NCBI GenBank assembly: GCA_963559135.1
Contig: CAUWJP010000051.1
Coordinates: 1-13,381, forward strand
Reading direction: 5' to 3'
Length of the DNA stretch: 13,381 bases
From: Sellimonas sp963559135
GTDB taxonomy: Bacteria; Bacillota; Clostridia; Lachnospirales; Lachnospiraceae
Both the position numbers and the translations under genes were made by a program. The first letter of the stretch is position 1, and each line of letters starts with the position of its first letter. Below, one piece after another: positions 6,875 through 13,381 of this stretch. The notes under the pieces were generated by a model. The model did not search any database and was not told where the DNA came from. It saw only the letters and a list, made by a program, of their open reading frames with translations.

Positions 6875-7723
6875 TCAGTTTTTCCCGACAATCTCCTGGT
6901 AAATGTCACGCTTGCTGACCCCTCTGTCTTTTGCTGTCCGCTTCATTGCTTCTTTCTTTTCGAGTCCCTGATCCAGATAGATCTGAAGATGCTCTTCTAC
7001 AGAAAGCGTAAGCCACCGGGCCTTCTTTTCTTCTTCCATCTCTTCGCGGCTTTTTCCTTCCAGTACAAGCACACATTCTCCTTTCGGGGGATTCTCCTCA
7101 TAAAAACGGCATGCGCCGTCAAGCGTATCCGTATAAGCAGTCTCATGCTTTTTGGTAAGTTCTCTACATATCGTGATTTTCCGGTCCCCTCCAAGGACTT
7201 CCGAAAGCTCTTTGATTGTCTTTACAAGTCTGTGTGGCGCTTCATAGAGAATAATCGTCCTTGTTTCTTCCTTCATTTCTGAAAGAATCTGCTGCCGCTC
7301 CTTTTTATCCTGTGGTAGAAACGCCTCAAATGCAAATCTTCTGGTCGGCATGCCGGATATCGTAAGAGCCGTGATACACGCACATGCTCCCGGAAGAGAT
7401 GTCACAGTGATTCCCTCTTCCCGGCACATTTTTACAAGCTCTTCTCCCGGATCCGAAATTCCCGGTGTTCCTGCATCTGTAATCAAGGCAATATTCATTC
7501 CCTCCTGAAGCTTTTCCACCAGCTTTCGTCCCTTTTCGATCTTGTTATATTCATGATAACTCGTCATAGGGGTACGGATTTCAAAATGGTTCAGGAGCTT
7601 AATGCTGTTTCTTGTATCTTCCGCTGCAATCAGATCCACTTCTTTTAATGTCCGTATCACCCGAAAAGTCATATCCTCCAGATTTCCGATCGGAGTGGCG
7701 CACAAATATAATATTCCTGACAT
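6875..7723 (-). CDS. rsmI: 16S rRNA (cytidine-1402 2'-O)-methyltransferase
   Basis: A 282-residue SAM-dependent tetrapyrrole-methylase-fold enzyme, normal RsmI length. It methylates the 2'-OH of C1402 in the decoding centre of 16S rRNA. Recognisable segments are ATPIGNL (9-15), AEDTR (34-38), the glycine-rich ITDAGTPGISDPG (81-93), PGACA (111-115) and YEAPHR (160-165). The frame is open upstream to 7810, but the ATG at 7723 is chosen because the protein begins MSGILYLCATPIGNL like its relatives and because AAGGAG (7729-7734) sits five bases before it. The longer form would overlap trmN6 by 77 bases. The ribosome site overlaps the trmN6 stop codon, so the genes are coupled. It corresponds to B. 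subtilis yabC at the same syntenic place and ends the cluster. Confidence 0.95.
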   Translation of the reverse strand: MSGILYLCATPIGNLEDMTFRVIRTLKEVDLIAAEDTRNSIKLLNHFEIRTPMTSYHEYNKIEKGRKLVEKLQEGMNIALITDAGTPGISDPGEELVKMCREEGITVTSLPGACACITALTISGMPTRRFAFEAFLPQDKKERQQILSEMKEETRTIILYEAPHRLVKTIKELSEVLGGDRKITICRELTKKHETAYTDTLDGACRFYEENPPKGECVLVLEGKSREEMEEEKKARWLTLSVEEHLQIYLDQGLEKKEAMKRTAKDRGVSKRDIYQEIVGKN

Positions 7724-7733
7724 GGTTTCTCCT

Positions 7734-8486
7734 TTATTCTTCTCCTGCTCTTCCCATCCCGTAGTTGAGAAGAAGATCCTTTGTATAGCTTCCATCTTTT
7801 TCGTAAACAATCAGAGGCGGAGCAATCTGAATTCTGGATTTTCCTTTATTGCTCCCCTCAATCAAAACCATATTCGGCTCCTTGTCCACATAAGGATGAA
7901 CCAGGCGCATCCGCTTCGGTTCAATGCCGTAAGCTGCCATTTTGGTAAAAATCTCCACCAACCGAAACGGCCGATGCACCATATAAAATCTGCCGTGAAA
8001 TTTCAGAAGTCTTGCGCTCTCACGCAGAATGTCATCCAGCGTGCAAAGCACCTCGTGCCGGGCAATCGTCTTCGCGCTGTTTGTGTTTGTGATCCCGTGC
8101 TGTCCAATCATATATGGTGGATTGGTGGTAATGACGTCAAAAGAAGCAGCTTTAAAATAGTCTGCCGCTTCTTTGATATCGCCTGTCTTTATGGTAATTT
8201 TATCTTCCAGATGGTTGTGCTTTACGCTTCTTCTTGCCATATCTGCACTTTCCTCCTGGATCTCCAACCCTGTAAAGTCTTCTCCGTCCGTCTTGACTGT
8301 CATCAGAATCGGAATAATTCCAGTCCCTGTTCCGATATCAAGCGCACGTTCACCTTTTTTGACTTTTGCAAAGCTGGCTAAAAGGACTGCGTCCATTCCA
8401 AAACAGAATTTCCCCGGATGTTGAATGATCTCATATCCATGTGTCTGAAGATCGTCCAGCCTTTCGCCTTCTTTTAACTTACACAT
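7734..8486 (-). CDS. trmN6: tRNA1(Val) (adenine-37-N6)-methyltransferase-like protein (TrmN6/YabB family)
   Basis: A 250-residue class I SAM-dependent methyltransferase. The SAM-binding motif LDIGTGTG is at 49-56, the acidic end of the second strand is in GLEIQ, and the amino-methyltransferase catalytic motif NPPY is at 122-125. The N-terminal LKEGERLDDLQTHGYEIIQ and GKFCFGMDAVLLASF are typical of the YfiC/YabB family, which modifies adenine in tRNA; the exact substrate here is assumed from the family. I prefer the ATG at 8486: the protein then begins MCKLKEGERLDDL and the start overlaps the ricT stop by eight bases (ATGTGTAA), implying translational coupling. A start at 8519 would add 11 charged residues without a ribosome site. 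Neighbours match yabB in Bacillus. Confidence 0.9.
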   Translation of the reverse strand: MCKLKEGERLDDLQTHGYEIIQHPGKFCFGMDAVLLASFAKVKKGERALDIGTGTGIIPILMTVKTDGEDFTGLEIQEESADMARRSVKHNHLEDKITIKTGDIKEAADYFKAASFDVITTNPPYMIGQHGITNTNSAKTIARHEVLCTLDDILRESARLLKFHGRFYMVHRPFRLVEIFTKMAAYGIEPKRMRLVHPYVDKEPNMVLIEGSNKGKSRIQIAPPLIVYEKDGSYTKDLLLNYGMGRAGEE

Positions 8487-9390
8487 TGTCCAGTTTCGAC
8501 GCTCCTTCATTTTTCTCAAGTGCCGCGAGTTCCTTCATTTCTTCCTTGGACAGTTTCATGTCGCTTTTCTTTCTTCTTGGTCTGAATTTCAGATCAGAAG
8601 CCTTGTATTCCCGGATTTCCTTCTCGTCATTCTCCAATGTTACAATGACTTTGACTAGCTGGCGCAGAACGCTTAAACTCTGTACCTCTCCTTTTAATCC
8701 TTCCGGAGTCGTTACCGTATCTCCCGTGGACGGAAGTCTGCTGTTAAGCTTTTCGTAAGTCTCCTGCTCATTTGTAAGGCAGCACATCAGTCTTCCGCAT
8801 ACCCCGGAAATCTTTGTCGGATTCAGAGAAAGATTCTGCTCTTTTGCCATCTTAATCGATACCGGAGCAAACTCCGACAGATATGTATGACAGCAAAGCT
8901 CTCTTCCACAGATTCCGATTCCTCCACGGATCTTTGTCTCGTCACGCACTCCGATCTGTCTCAGCTCAATCCTTGTCCTAAAGACCGCAGCCAGATCCTT
9001 TACGAGTTCTCTGAAATCAATTCTGCCATCCGCTGTAAAGTAGAAAAGTACTTTATTATTATCAAACGTATACTCTGCATCAATCAGCTTCATCTCAAGC
9101 TTATGCTTTCTGATTTTTTCCAGGCAAATCTGAAATGCTTCTTTTTCTTTTTCCCTGTTTCGCTCTTCTATCCTCCAGTCCTCATTCGTTGCAAGACGGA
9201 TGACAGATTTTAAAGGCTGTGTAATCTGATCGTCTTCCACCTCTTTCGGGCCGATCACGACATTTCCAAATTCGATTCCTCTTGCCGTCTCAACGATCAC
9301 CTGCTGACCTTTTTTGATGTGGAATTTTCCGGGCGCAAAGTAATAAACCTTCCCGGCCGGACGGAATCGAACTCCAATAATTCTTGTCAT
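8479..9390 (-). CDS. ricT: PSP1 domain protein, RicT/YaaT-like regulatory iron-sulfur protein
   Basis: A 303-residue PSP1-domain protein. The N-terminal part has IIGVRFRPAGKVYYFAPG and GIEFGNVVIGP; the PSP1 core is about residues 60-145. Two matching cysteine clusters, ICGRELCC (160-167) and VCGRLMCC (197-204), each C-x4-CC, are consistent with [Fe-S] ligation. In B. subtilis RicT acts with RicA and RicF in the Y-complex, which stimulates RNase Y-dependent mRNA maturation and also affects sporulation and competence; whether that partnership exists here cannot be seen. The C-terminus is a charged lysine/glutamate-rich tail. Start: ATG with AAGGAG (9400-9405) located in the last codons of holB, only three bases separating the genes. 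It is between holB and trmN6 as in Bacillus, but the replication-control gene yabA found there next is absent. Confidence 0.93.
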   Translation of the reverse strand: MTRIIGVRFRPAGKVYYFAPGKFHIKKGQQVIVETARGIEFGNVVIGPKEVEDDQITQPLKSVIRLATNEDWRIEERNREKEKEAFQICLEKIRKHKLEMKLIDAEYTFDNNKVLFYFTADGRIDFRELVKDLAAVFRTRIELRQIGVRDETKIRGGIGICGRELCCHTYLSEFAPVSIKMAKEQNLSLNPTKISGVCGRLMCCLTNEQETYEKLNSRLPSTGDTVTTPEGLKGEVQSLSVLRQLVKVIVTLENDEKEIREYKASDLKFRPRRKKSDMKLSKEEMKELAALEKNEGASKLDNV

Positions 9391-9393
9391 ATC

Positions 9394-10383
9394 TTAGTTC
9401 TCCTTTATAGTCAGTAGCAGAAGCTCCATCACCAGGTCGAAATTTACATTTGCTTTCAGTCTTACCTTGGCTGTCTCAAGTGCCTTGAGAATCGTCTCGA
9501 TCCCTTCATAGGAGCTTGTATTTGCCCTCTCTTTGATGTACTTCATCTGATCTGAGAAAATCACTCCGTTGATATCTTTCGTCGCCTTATAAAGCAGTAC
9601 GTCCCGATACCAGACACTGATCAGATCCAGGATATCATCTACCTCTATCTTGTACGAGGAGAGGCTTTTCAAAGCCTTCAAAAGCTCCGGGAGCTCCATG
9701 TCCTTGATGTATTTCATCATCTGGAGCGTCTCTTCTTTGATCTCATTAAAATGCTCCGAGGTCGCGAGTGTGATCGCTTTCCCCATATTTCCCTGTGCAA
9801 AAGCAGTGCAGACGTCCGCCTTATAATCCGGTATCTCCATCTGCTCCATCAGATATTTTTTAATCAGTGCATCCTTTACATTCTTAATCTTCAAAATGAC
9901 GCACCGTGATAAGATCGTAGGCAGAAGGCTGTCCGCATTTTCTGTAAGAAGAAAAATCACCGCATACTCCGGTGGCTCCTCTATGGTTTTCAACAACGCA
10001 TTCTGTGCCTGAGGCGTCATCATATCCGCATCCGGCACAATATAGATCTTATATTTTCCATTGTAAGGCCGGATCATAATATCGTTATTAATCTGTACAC
10101 GTACCTCATCCACACTGATTGTATTTGGCTTCTCATGGACAACCCTGATAATATCCGGATGATTTCCCGAAAGCGCCTGCCGACAGGAATGACATTCATT
10201 ACACGGCTCTGCTCCGCCGCGTTCACACTGAAGTGTCATCGCAAACAGCTGCGCAAACATCTTTTTCCCTGATCCGCGCTCTCCATTTAAAATATAGGCG
10301 TGGGAAATCTGATTCTGCGTAATGGCCTTCTGGATATAAGATACTAAATCTTTACGCCCAACAACATCTTTAAATCCCGTCAT
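9394..10383 (-). CDS. holB: DNA polymerase III subunit delta' (clamp loader)
   Basis: A 329-residue AAA+ clamp-loader subunit that helps load the beta sliding clamp at the replication fork. From the chosen start: Walker-A-like GERGSGKK (34-41), four zinc-ligand cysteines at 53, 61, 64 and 67, the weak Walker B region IVPDAD (116-121), the QNALLKTIEEPP segment (127-138) and the sensor-1 SRC motif (159-161). It resembles both delta' and gamma/tau, but the length of about 330 residues and lack of a C-terminal tau extension favour delta'. A GTG at 10392 is possible, but the ATG at 10383 has AAGGTG six bases upstream and yields the family-typical MTGFKDVVG. The 64-base gap before it is the largest within the cluster and carries a possible promoter. 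Confidence 0.93.
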   Translation of the reverse strand: MTGFKDVVGRKDLVSYIQKAITQNQISHAYILNGERGSGKKMFAQLFAMTLQCERGGAEPCNECHSCRQALSGNHPDIIRVVHEKPNTISVDEVRVQINNDIMIRPYNGKYKIYIVPDADMMTPQAQNALLKTIEEPPEYAVIFLLTENADSLLPTILSRCVILKIKNVKDALIKKYLMEQMEIPDYKADVCTAFAQGNMGKAITLATSEHFNEIKEETLQMMKYIKDMELPELLKALKSLSSYKIEVDDILDLISVWYRDVLLYKATKDINGVIFSDQMKYIKERANTSSYEGIETILKALETAKVRLKANVNFDLVMELLLLTIKEN

Positions 10384-10441
10384 TATTTTCACCTTCTTTT
10401 TCTATGTCAATCCCCGATTCTGGTAAATTTAATCCAATATA

Positions 10442-10450
10442 ATTATATCA
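10442..10450 (-). promoter_or_regulatory. Candidate extended -10 promoter upstream of holB
   Basis: The minus strand reads TGATATAAT, a perfect TGn plus TATAAT; its TGA is also the stop codon of the kinase gene. No convincing -35 lies 16-18 bases upstream. Transcription would start near 10435, giving a leader of about 50 bases before holB. This may be an internal promoter for holB-ricT-trmN6-rsmI; it could also be AT-rich chance. Confidence 0.35.
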
Positions 10451-11032
10451 CAAACAGTTCTGAATATATAGCATTATTTCATTGAGACAATCTTCCAGTA
10501 CTATATTTTGAAACCGCCTCTGTACGCCGCATCTACTGAGGTTTTCCTCACAGAAATCTTCTGTATCTGCCAGAAATCTTCTACACATTTCCGCGTATTT
10601 CGGCTTCTCCTGCATCCTCTCCCTTGAAAGTGCCCTGAAAAGCCGTTCTCCATCTTCCACTTCCACGTAGATGGGTATAATCTTCTCTTTTCCGAAATAA
10701 CCGCACATCTTTTCAAAGGATTCCAGCGTTCCGATCATCAGATAATCCTGATACTCCAGCTGGATTTTTCCGTCGTCAGCAGTGAAATACTTCCAGATAC
10801 CGTGAACAGTATGATATTCCCTCAGTTCAATCACCCTGTTTTCTTTCTGAAATACATCCAGAACTTTATCGTCTACAAAAAAGTATTCCTCCCCGTCCCG
10901 TTCGTTTTCACGCATCGGTCTTGTCGTATAAATCGTCACGGTATGAAGAAATGGCATTCTCTTTTTCAATTCCTTAAAAATCGTATCTTTTCCGGAGGAA
11001 CTTTTCCCCATCAGATAGAAAATCTTACCCAT
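10448..11032 (-). CDS. Guanylate-kinase-like P-loop nucleotide kinase with atypical Walker A
   Basis: A 194-residue P-loop kinase. The segment TIYTTRPMRENERDGEEYFFV (from residue 33) resembles the GMP-binding TTR-x(5)-E-x-DG-x-x-Y-x-F of guanylate kinase, with Arg38, Arg41 and Tyr50 in the expected places, and Glu69 in VIELREY matches the next GMP-contact region. The P-loop is GKSSSGKDT (9-17): the Ser/Thr that normally follows the lysine is Asp16, a form also found in some phage-type dNMP kinases. The usual NYYG/YYGT motif is replaced by VHGIWKYF. A probable lid is around RERMQEKPKYAEMCRRF. The ATG overlaps the decarboxylase stop by eight bases, with AGGAG at 11042-11046. It occupies the place of tmk in the Bacillus cluster, but it is not a thymidylate kinase by sequence. 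Substrate unknown; GMP is only the family default. Confidence 0.8.
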   Translation of the reverse strand: MGKIFYLMGKSSSGKDTIFKELKKRMPFLHTVTIYTTRPMRENERDGEEYFFVDDKVLDVFQKENRVIELREYHTVHGIWKYFTADDGKIQLEYQDYLMIGTLESFEKMCGYFGKEKIIPIYVEVEDGERLFRALSRERMQEKPKYAEMCRRFLADTEDFCEENLSRCGVQRRFQNIVLEDCLNEIMLYIQNCL

Positions 11033-12431
11033 TTATCCACACTCCTATTCTGTTTTCCTCTTCTGTTCCTTCAATAGAAAATCCCATATCCCGGTACTGA
11101 CAGAGCATTTCTGCCGCTTCATCGGAAATTCTCTCTCCCGGAACAATGATCGGACATCCCGGCGGATACAGGTATGCGAAGTCAAGAGAAATCTTGCCTG
11201 CGCACGCTTCAAAGCGTACTTTTTCTTTCTCTTCTTCACTGATCTCATCCCGCCAGCACGGGATCCTGACTTGCTCTGTTTTCGGAATCTCTGTCCGTAT
11301 CTTTTTACTATCCTGACAGGTTTTAACCTGTTTGTCAATCTCAAGAAGTGCTGTCTCCAGACGATCAAATCCTTCTTTTGTATCCGCCACCGACGTCATT
11401 GCGAGGATATAATTTCCTGCTGTCATCTCCATCTGCAGATGAAATGTATGAAGAAGTTTTTCCGCGAGCGCTCTGCTTGACCAGTCCGTCCCCTCTGTGG
11501 AGATGACAATCTTGGATCTGTCATAGGATGTGGATTCGTACAATTTCAAATGTTTCATTTTCCGAAGGTTCTCCCGCAGGATGTCCAGATTTTCTGCGTA
11601 ATTTTCGAAAACCTCCTCCCTTCTTGTCTCCAGCATATGAATGCAGGCATCGATTCCCGCCATCAGAACATAGGACGGACTGCTGGACTGCAGCATATGA
11701 AGATATCGTTCCACTCTTTTGCGATCCGCTATTGCTCCATTCATATGAAGCAGCGCCGTCTGTGTCAGGGAAGGCAGCGTTTTGTGTACGCTGTGTATCA
11801 CAATATCTGCTCCTAGTCTATTCGCATTTTCCGGAAAATAGTCATGAAATCCAAAATGTGCGCCGTGTGCTTCATCCACAATCAACGGAATCCCATATTT
11901 GTGTACAATTCCGGCAATCTTTTTTACATCAGAAACCACACCATCGTAGGAAGGGGAAACAATCATAACGGCGCGGATATCTCTCCTCTGTTCTAAAGTC
12001 TGTTCCACATCCGCCACGTCAATGCGGCCGCTTAGTACAGTTTCCTCATTCTCCTGCTTTTTCGGATAAATATAGACCGGGTTAAGCCCGAACATTTCCA
12101 CAGCATGATAAACCGACTTGTGGCAGTTTCTCGCAATCAGCACTGCATCGCCTCTTCTTGTACACCCTGCCAGCGCACTCAAAATACCGACAGTACTTCC
12201 ATTTACAATAAAATACGTCTCCTCTGCCCCATAGACAGCCGCCGCCCGCTTCTGTGCATCTTTTAGAATTCCTTCACAGTGATGCAGATCATCAAACCCT
12301 TCTATCTCTGTAATATCGATCCCAAAAGGCAGCTTCTCTTCCATAAAATTTACATTTCTCTTATGCCCCGGCATATGAAATGCGTAATAATCCGACTTTC
12401 CATATACATCCAGCTTTTCATACAGTGTCAT
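11025..12431 (-). CDS. Orn/Lys/Arg decarboxylase family PLP enzyme (YaaO-like)
   Basis: A 468-residue fold-type I PLP enzyme of the basic amino acid decarboxylase family. N-terminal YAFHMPGHKRN (16-26) and the DITEIEGFDDLH segment (39-50) are family hallmarks. VDEAHGAHFG (185-194) supplies the aspartate contacting the PLP pyridine nitrogen, and SVHKTLPSLTQ (214-224) carries the Schiff-base lysine Lys217. The C-terminal domain follows from about residue 360 with FAYLYPPGCPIIVPGE. It would make agmatine, cadaverine or putrescine from arginine, lysine or ornithine; the substrate cannot be read from the sequence. It is cytoplasmic and lacks the N-terminal wing domain of the large inducible decarboxylases. 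The ribosome site AGGAGGG (12436-12442) is strong. It heads the cluster as yaaO does in B. subtilis, but a terminator-like hairpin lies directly upstream. Confidence 0.92.
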   Translation of the reverse strand: MTLYEKLDVYGKSDYYAFHMPGHKRNVNFMEEKLPFGIDITEIEGFDDLHHCEGILKDAQKRAAAVYGAEETYFIVNGSTVGILSALAGCTRRGDAVLIARNCHKSVYHAVEMFGLNPVYIYPKKQENEETVLSGRIDVADVEQTLEQRRDIRAVMIVSPSYDGVVSDVKKIAGIVHKYGIPLIVDEAHGAHFGFHDYFPENANRLGADIVIHSVHKTLPSLTQTALLHMNGAIADRKRVERYLHMLQSSSPSYVLMAGIDACIHMLETRREEVFENYAENLDILRENLRKMKHLKLYESTSYDRSKIVISTEGTDWSSRALAEKLLHTFHLQMEMTAGNYILAMTSVADTKEGFDRLETALLEIDKQVKTCQDSKKIRTEIPKTEQVRIPCWRDEISEEEKEKVRFEACAGKISLDFAYLYPPGCPIIVPGERISDEAAEMLCQYRDMGFSIEGTEEENRIGVWING

Positions 12432-12444
12432 AATTCCCTCCTGT

Positions 12445-12475
12445 AAAAAAATGCTGCCCTTTCAGGAAGGGCAGC
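12445..12475 (-). terminator. Rho-independent terminator after the lipoprotein gene, abutting the decarboxylase ribosome site
   Basis: Minus-strand hairpin with perfect 9-base arms GCTGCCCTT (12475-12467) and AAGGGCAGC (12461-12453), a 5-base loop and seven U (12451-12445, after an A). The decarboxylase Shine-Dalgarno begins three bases after the U-tract, so this element is at once the end of the lipoprotein transcript and the leader of the decarboxylase. Confidence 0.92.
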
Positions 12476-12506
12476 TGATTTCATCCAATATTCATTGTCC
12501 TGTTCT

Positions 12507-13049
12507 CTATTCTGTGAACACCTTCACATTATAAACTGCATTCTGTATTTCCTCCGCGGTTTCCCGTTTTCCTGTATTCAAAACTGCAGAAATCTGATAT
12601 CCGTACTCCATTCCAAATTTCCCGGAAGCAATCAAATATTTTATTTCATTTTCAAGGTCATATCTTATCGTTGCATAATAGAGCCCTTCACTTTCATAGG
12701 AATGGAACTCTTCAATCTGGTAAGAAGTATTCCCAATAATATCTTCATACAGGACTGCACACTCCTGTTCTGATTTTGGAAACTGATCTGAGGATATACC
12801 TTCTTCTTTATACTCAATACTGACCTCTCCGGCATCTCCGGACAGCACAACTTCATCAGTACTCTGCTCTATACATTCAAAATTATTCGGCAAATCAATC
12901 TGTACTTCCTGATTTTCCAGTTTAAAAACATCTTCTGAAATGATACTGTGATCCGCCTCTTCTCCGCCTGAGCATCCACCTGCAAAAACTATGGCAGAGA
13001 AACAACCGATCAGCAACGCAGCCCTTATCTTGCCGTAAATTCTCCTCAT
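12507..13049 (-). CDS. Putative lipoprotein of unknown function
   Basis: A 180-residue protein with a lipoprotein signal peptide: basic MRRIYGKIR, hydrophobic ALLIGCFSAIVF, then AGGC with Cys26 as probable lipidation site. The -3 residue is Ala instead of the usual Leu, so the lipobox is acceptable but not ideal. The mature part is acidic (rich in Glu and Ser), with no repeats and no second membrane segment; I do not recognise a domain. It should be anchored outside the cytoplasmic membrane. The frame extends up to 13106, but that region holds the promoter -35, and the ATG at 13049 has AAGGAGA (13056-13062) six bases upstream. It is a single-gene transcript with promoter at 13078-13106 and terminator at 12445-12475. 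It could be a surface or stress lipoprotein; the sequence offers no more. Confidence 0.8.
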   Translation of the reverse strand: MRRIYGKIRAALLIGCFSAIVFAGGCSGGEEADHSIISEDVFKLENQEVQIDLPNNFECIEQSTDEVVLSGDAGEVSIEYKEEGISSDQFPKSEQECAVLYEDIIGNTSYQIEEFHSYESEGLYYATIRYDLENEIKYLIASGKFGMEYGYQISAVLNTGKRETAEEIQNAVYNVKVFTE

Positions 13050-13077
13050 ATCCTCTCTCCTTCTTTTCCTTAATTTC

Positions 13078-13106
13078 AGTTTATCGTCAGAAGGTAGCAA
13101 TGTCAA
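13078..13106 (-). promoter_or_regulatory. Promoter of the lipoprotein gene
   Basis: Minus strand: perfect -35 TTGACA (13106-13101), 17-base spacer, -10 TAAACT (13083-13078). The predicted start near 13071 leaves about 22 bases before the ATG at 13049, including its ribosome site. This also decides against the longer reading frame starting at 13106. The AT-rich stretch from here to 13193 shows no other gene. Confidence 0.75.
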
Positions 13107-13193
13107 ACTTATTTCAGTTTTTTCACCATAATATTACATATATTTTTAATAGAACATGTTTTTAATATTGAATTTCAGAAAATTTTGCAATAC

Positions 13194-13229
13194 AAAAACC
13201 TCATACGAGTAATACAACTCATATGAGGT
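13194..13229 (-). terminator. Rho-independent terminator after the tRNA-Phe/tRNA-Lys pair
   Basis: Minus-strand hairpin: 13-base arms ACCTCATATGAGT (13229-13217) and ACTCGTATGAGGT (13210-13198) pair with one G-U, loop of six bases, then five U (13198-13194). It lies nine bases after the tRNA-Lys 3' end. Confidence 0.88.
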
Positions 13230-13238
13230 CTGTTTGAG

Positions 13239-13311
13239 TGAAGCATCGGGGATTCGAACCCCGGACAACTTGATTAAAAGTCAAGTGCTCTACCGACTGA
13301 GCTAATGCTCC
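13239..13311 (-). tRNA. tRNA-Lys (anticodon TTT)
   Basis: A 73-base cloverleaf on the minus strand. Acceptor GGAGCAT pairs with ATGCTTC (one G-U), discriminator A. The D-arm has TAGCTCAGTCGGTAGAGCA. The anticodon stem is CTTGA/TCAAG with loop CTTTTAA, anticodon TTT. The T-arm is CCGGGGTTCGAATCCCCG-like with the invariant TTCGAAT. The CCA is not encoded, so it must be added afterwards. Confidence 0.97.
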
Positions 13312-13327
13312 ATAAATATAATTTCAA

Positions 13328-13381
13328 TGCCCAAAGCCGGAATCGAACCAGCGACACGAGGATTTTCAGTCCTCTGCTCTA
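13328..13381 (-). tRNA. tRNA-Phe (anticodon GAA), 3' part; 5' end beyond window
   Basis: Minus strand: end of the D-arm (TAGAGCAG), anticodon stem GAGGA/TCCTC with loop CTGAAAA (anticodon GAA), T-arm GCTGG-TTCGATT-CCGGC, acceptor strand TTTGGGC and discriminator A; no encoded CCA. The acceptor 5' strand and most of the D-arm lie past base 13381. It is 16 bases upstream of tRNA-Lys and probably co-transcribed with it. Confidence 0.94.

Noticed and set aside
6715..6909. 64-residue minus-strand open frame between rsmI and the ABC gene
   Set aside because: It spans a terminator and the ABC leader and has no ribosome site; not a plausible leader peptide.
7724..7810. 29-residue N-terminal extension of RsmI
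   Set aside because: It overlaps trmN6 in another frame, lacks a ribosome site and is not seen in the family; ATG 7723 has AAGGAG before it.
10441..10452. Palindrome ATATAATTATAT upstream of holB as an operator
   Set aside because: Short, pure AT in an AT-rich gap, partly explained by a possible -10; not enough to call an operator.
11025..11032. Eight-base gene overlap as a frameshift or fusion of decarboxylase and kinase
   Set aside because: Both proteins have complete ends and the kinase has its own AGGAG site; it is ordinary translational coupling.
13050..13106. 19-residue N-terminal extension of the lipoprotein
   Set aside because: It would put charged residues before the signal peptide, and its bases contain the -35/-10 promoter and the ribosome site of the ATG at 13049.
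1..13381. CRISPR arrays, insertion sequences, prophage or attachment sites next to the tRNAs
   Set aside because: No regularly spaced repeats, transposase or integrase motifs, or direct copies of the tRNA 3' end were seen by eye; the right flank is cut by the window, so an element beyond 13381 cannot be excluded.

Overview
The window looks like a chromosomal segment from a low-GC, Gram-positive, spore-forming bacterium. Clostridia, and probably Lachnospiraceae, is my inference. The reasons are strong AGGAGG-type ribosome sites, a spore maturation gene (spmA), Rho-independent terminators with long U-tracts, tRNAs without an encoded CCA, and a gene order that resembles the origin-proximal yaaO-tmk-holB-yaaT-yabB-yabC cluster of Bacillus subtilis. 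Almost everything lies on the minus strand. The exception is a MATE efflux gene on the plus strand that is cut by the left edge.

Layout from left to right. (1) 3-854: C-terminal part of a MATE transporter, converging on the next operon at a shared bidirectional terminator (853-891). (2) 871-5536, read right to left: a sigma-A-type promoter, a yybP-ykoY-type Mn2+ riboswitch with an overlapping terminator, a single-site Ca2+/Mn2+-type P-type ATPase, an AI-2E/PerM-family membrane protein and SpmA. This is the most interesting unit: a metal-responsive RNA appears to control an efflux pump together with a membrane permease and a sporulation protein. (3) 5556-6783: a solitary MsmX/UgpC-type sugar ABC ATPase with its own terminator and no permease genes beside it. 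(4) 6783-12442: a tightly packed housekeeping cluster, in transcription order an Orn/Lys/Arg decarboxylase, a guanylate-kinase-like P-loop kinase, DNA polymerase III delta' (holB), a RicT/YaaT-type PSP1 protein, a TrmN6-type methyltransferase and RsmI, ending in a strong terminator. Most junctions overlap or are only a few bases long, with the ribosome site of one gene inside the end of the previous gene. (5) 12445-13106: an uncharacterised lipoprotein gene with its own promoter and terminator. (6) 13194-13381: tRNA-Lys(TTT) and a partial tRNA-Phe(GAA), followed by a terminator.

The genes serve metal homeostasis and envelope/spore functions (unit 2), carbohydrate uptake (unit 3), and replication, tRNA/rRNA methylation, RNA processing and polyamine synthesis (unit 4). 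No mobile element, CRISPR array or prophage signature was seen. The points that do not fit a textbook layout are: spmA without spmB inside a Mn2+-riboswitch operon; a hairpin covering the spmA start region; a guanylate-kinase-like protein with an unusual P-loop where Bacillus has tmk; and a terminator-like hairpin placed directly against the decarboxylase ribosome site, leaving no room for a promoter in between.
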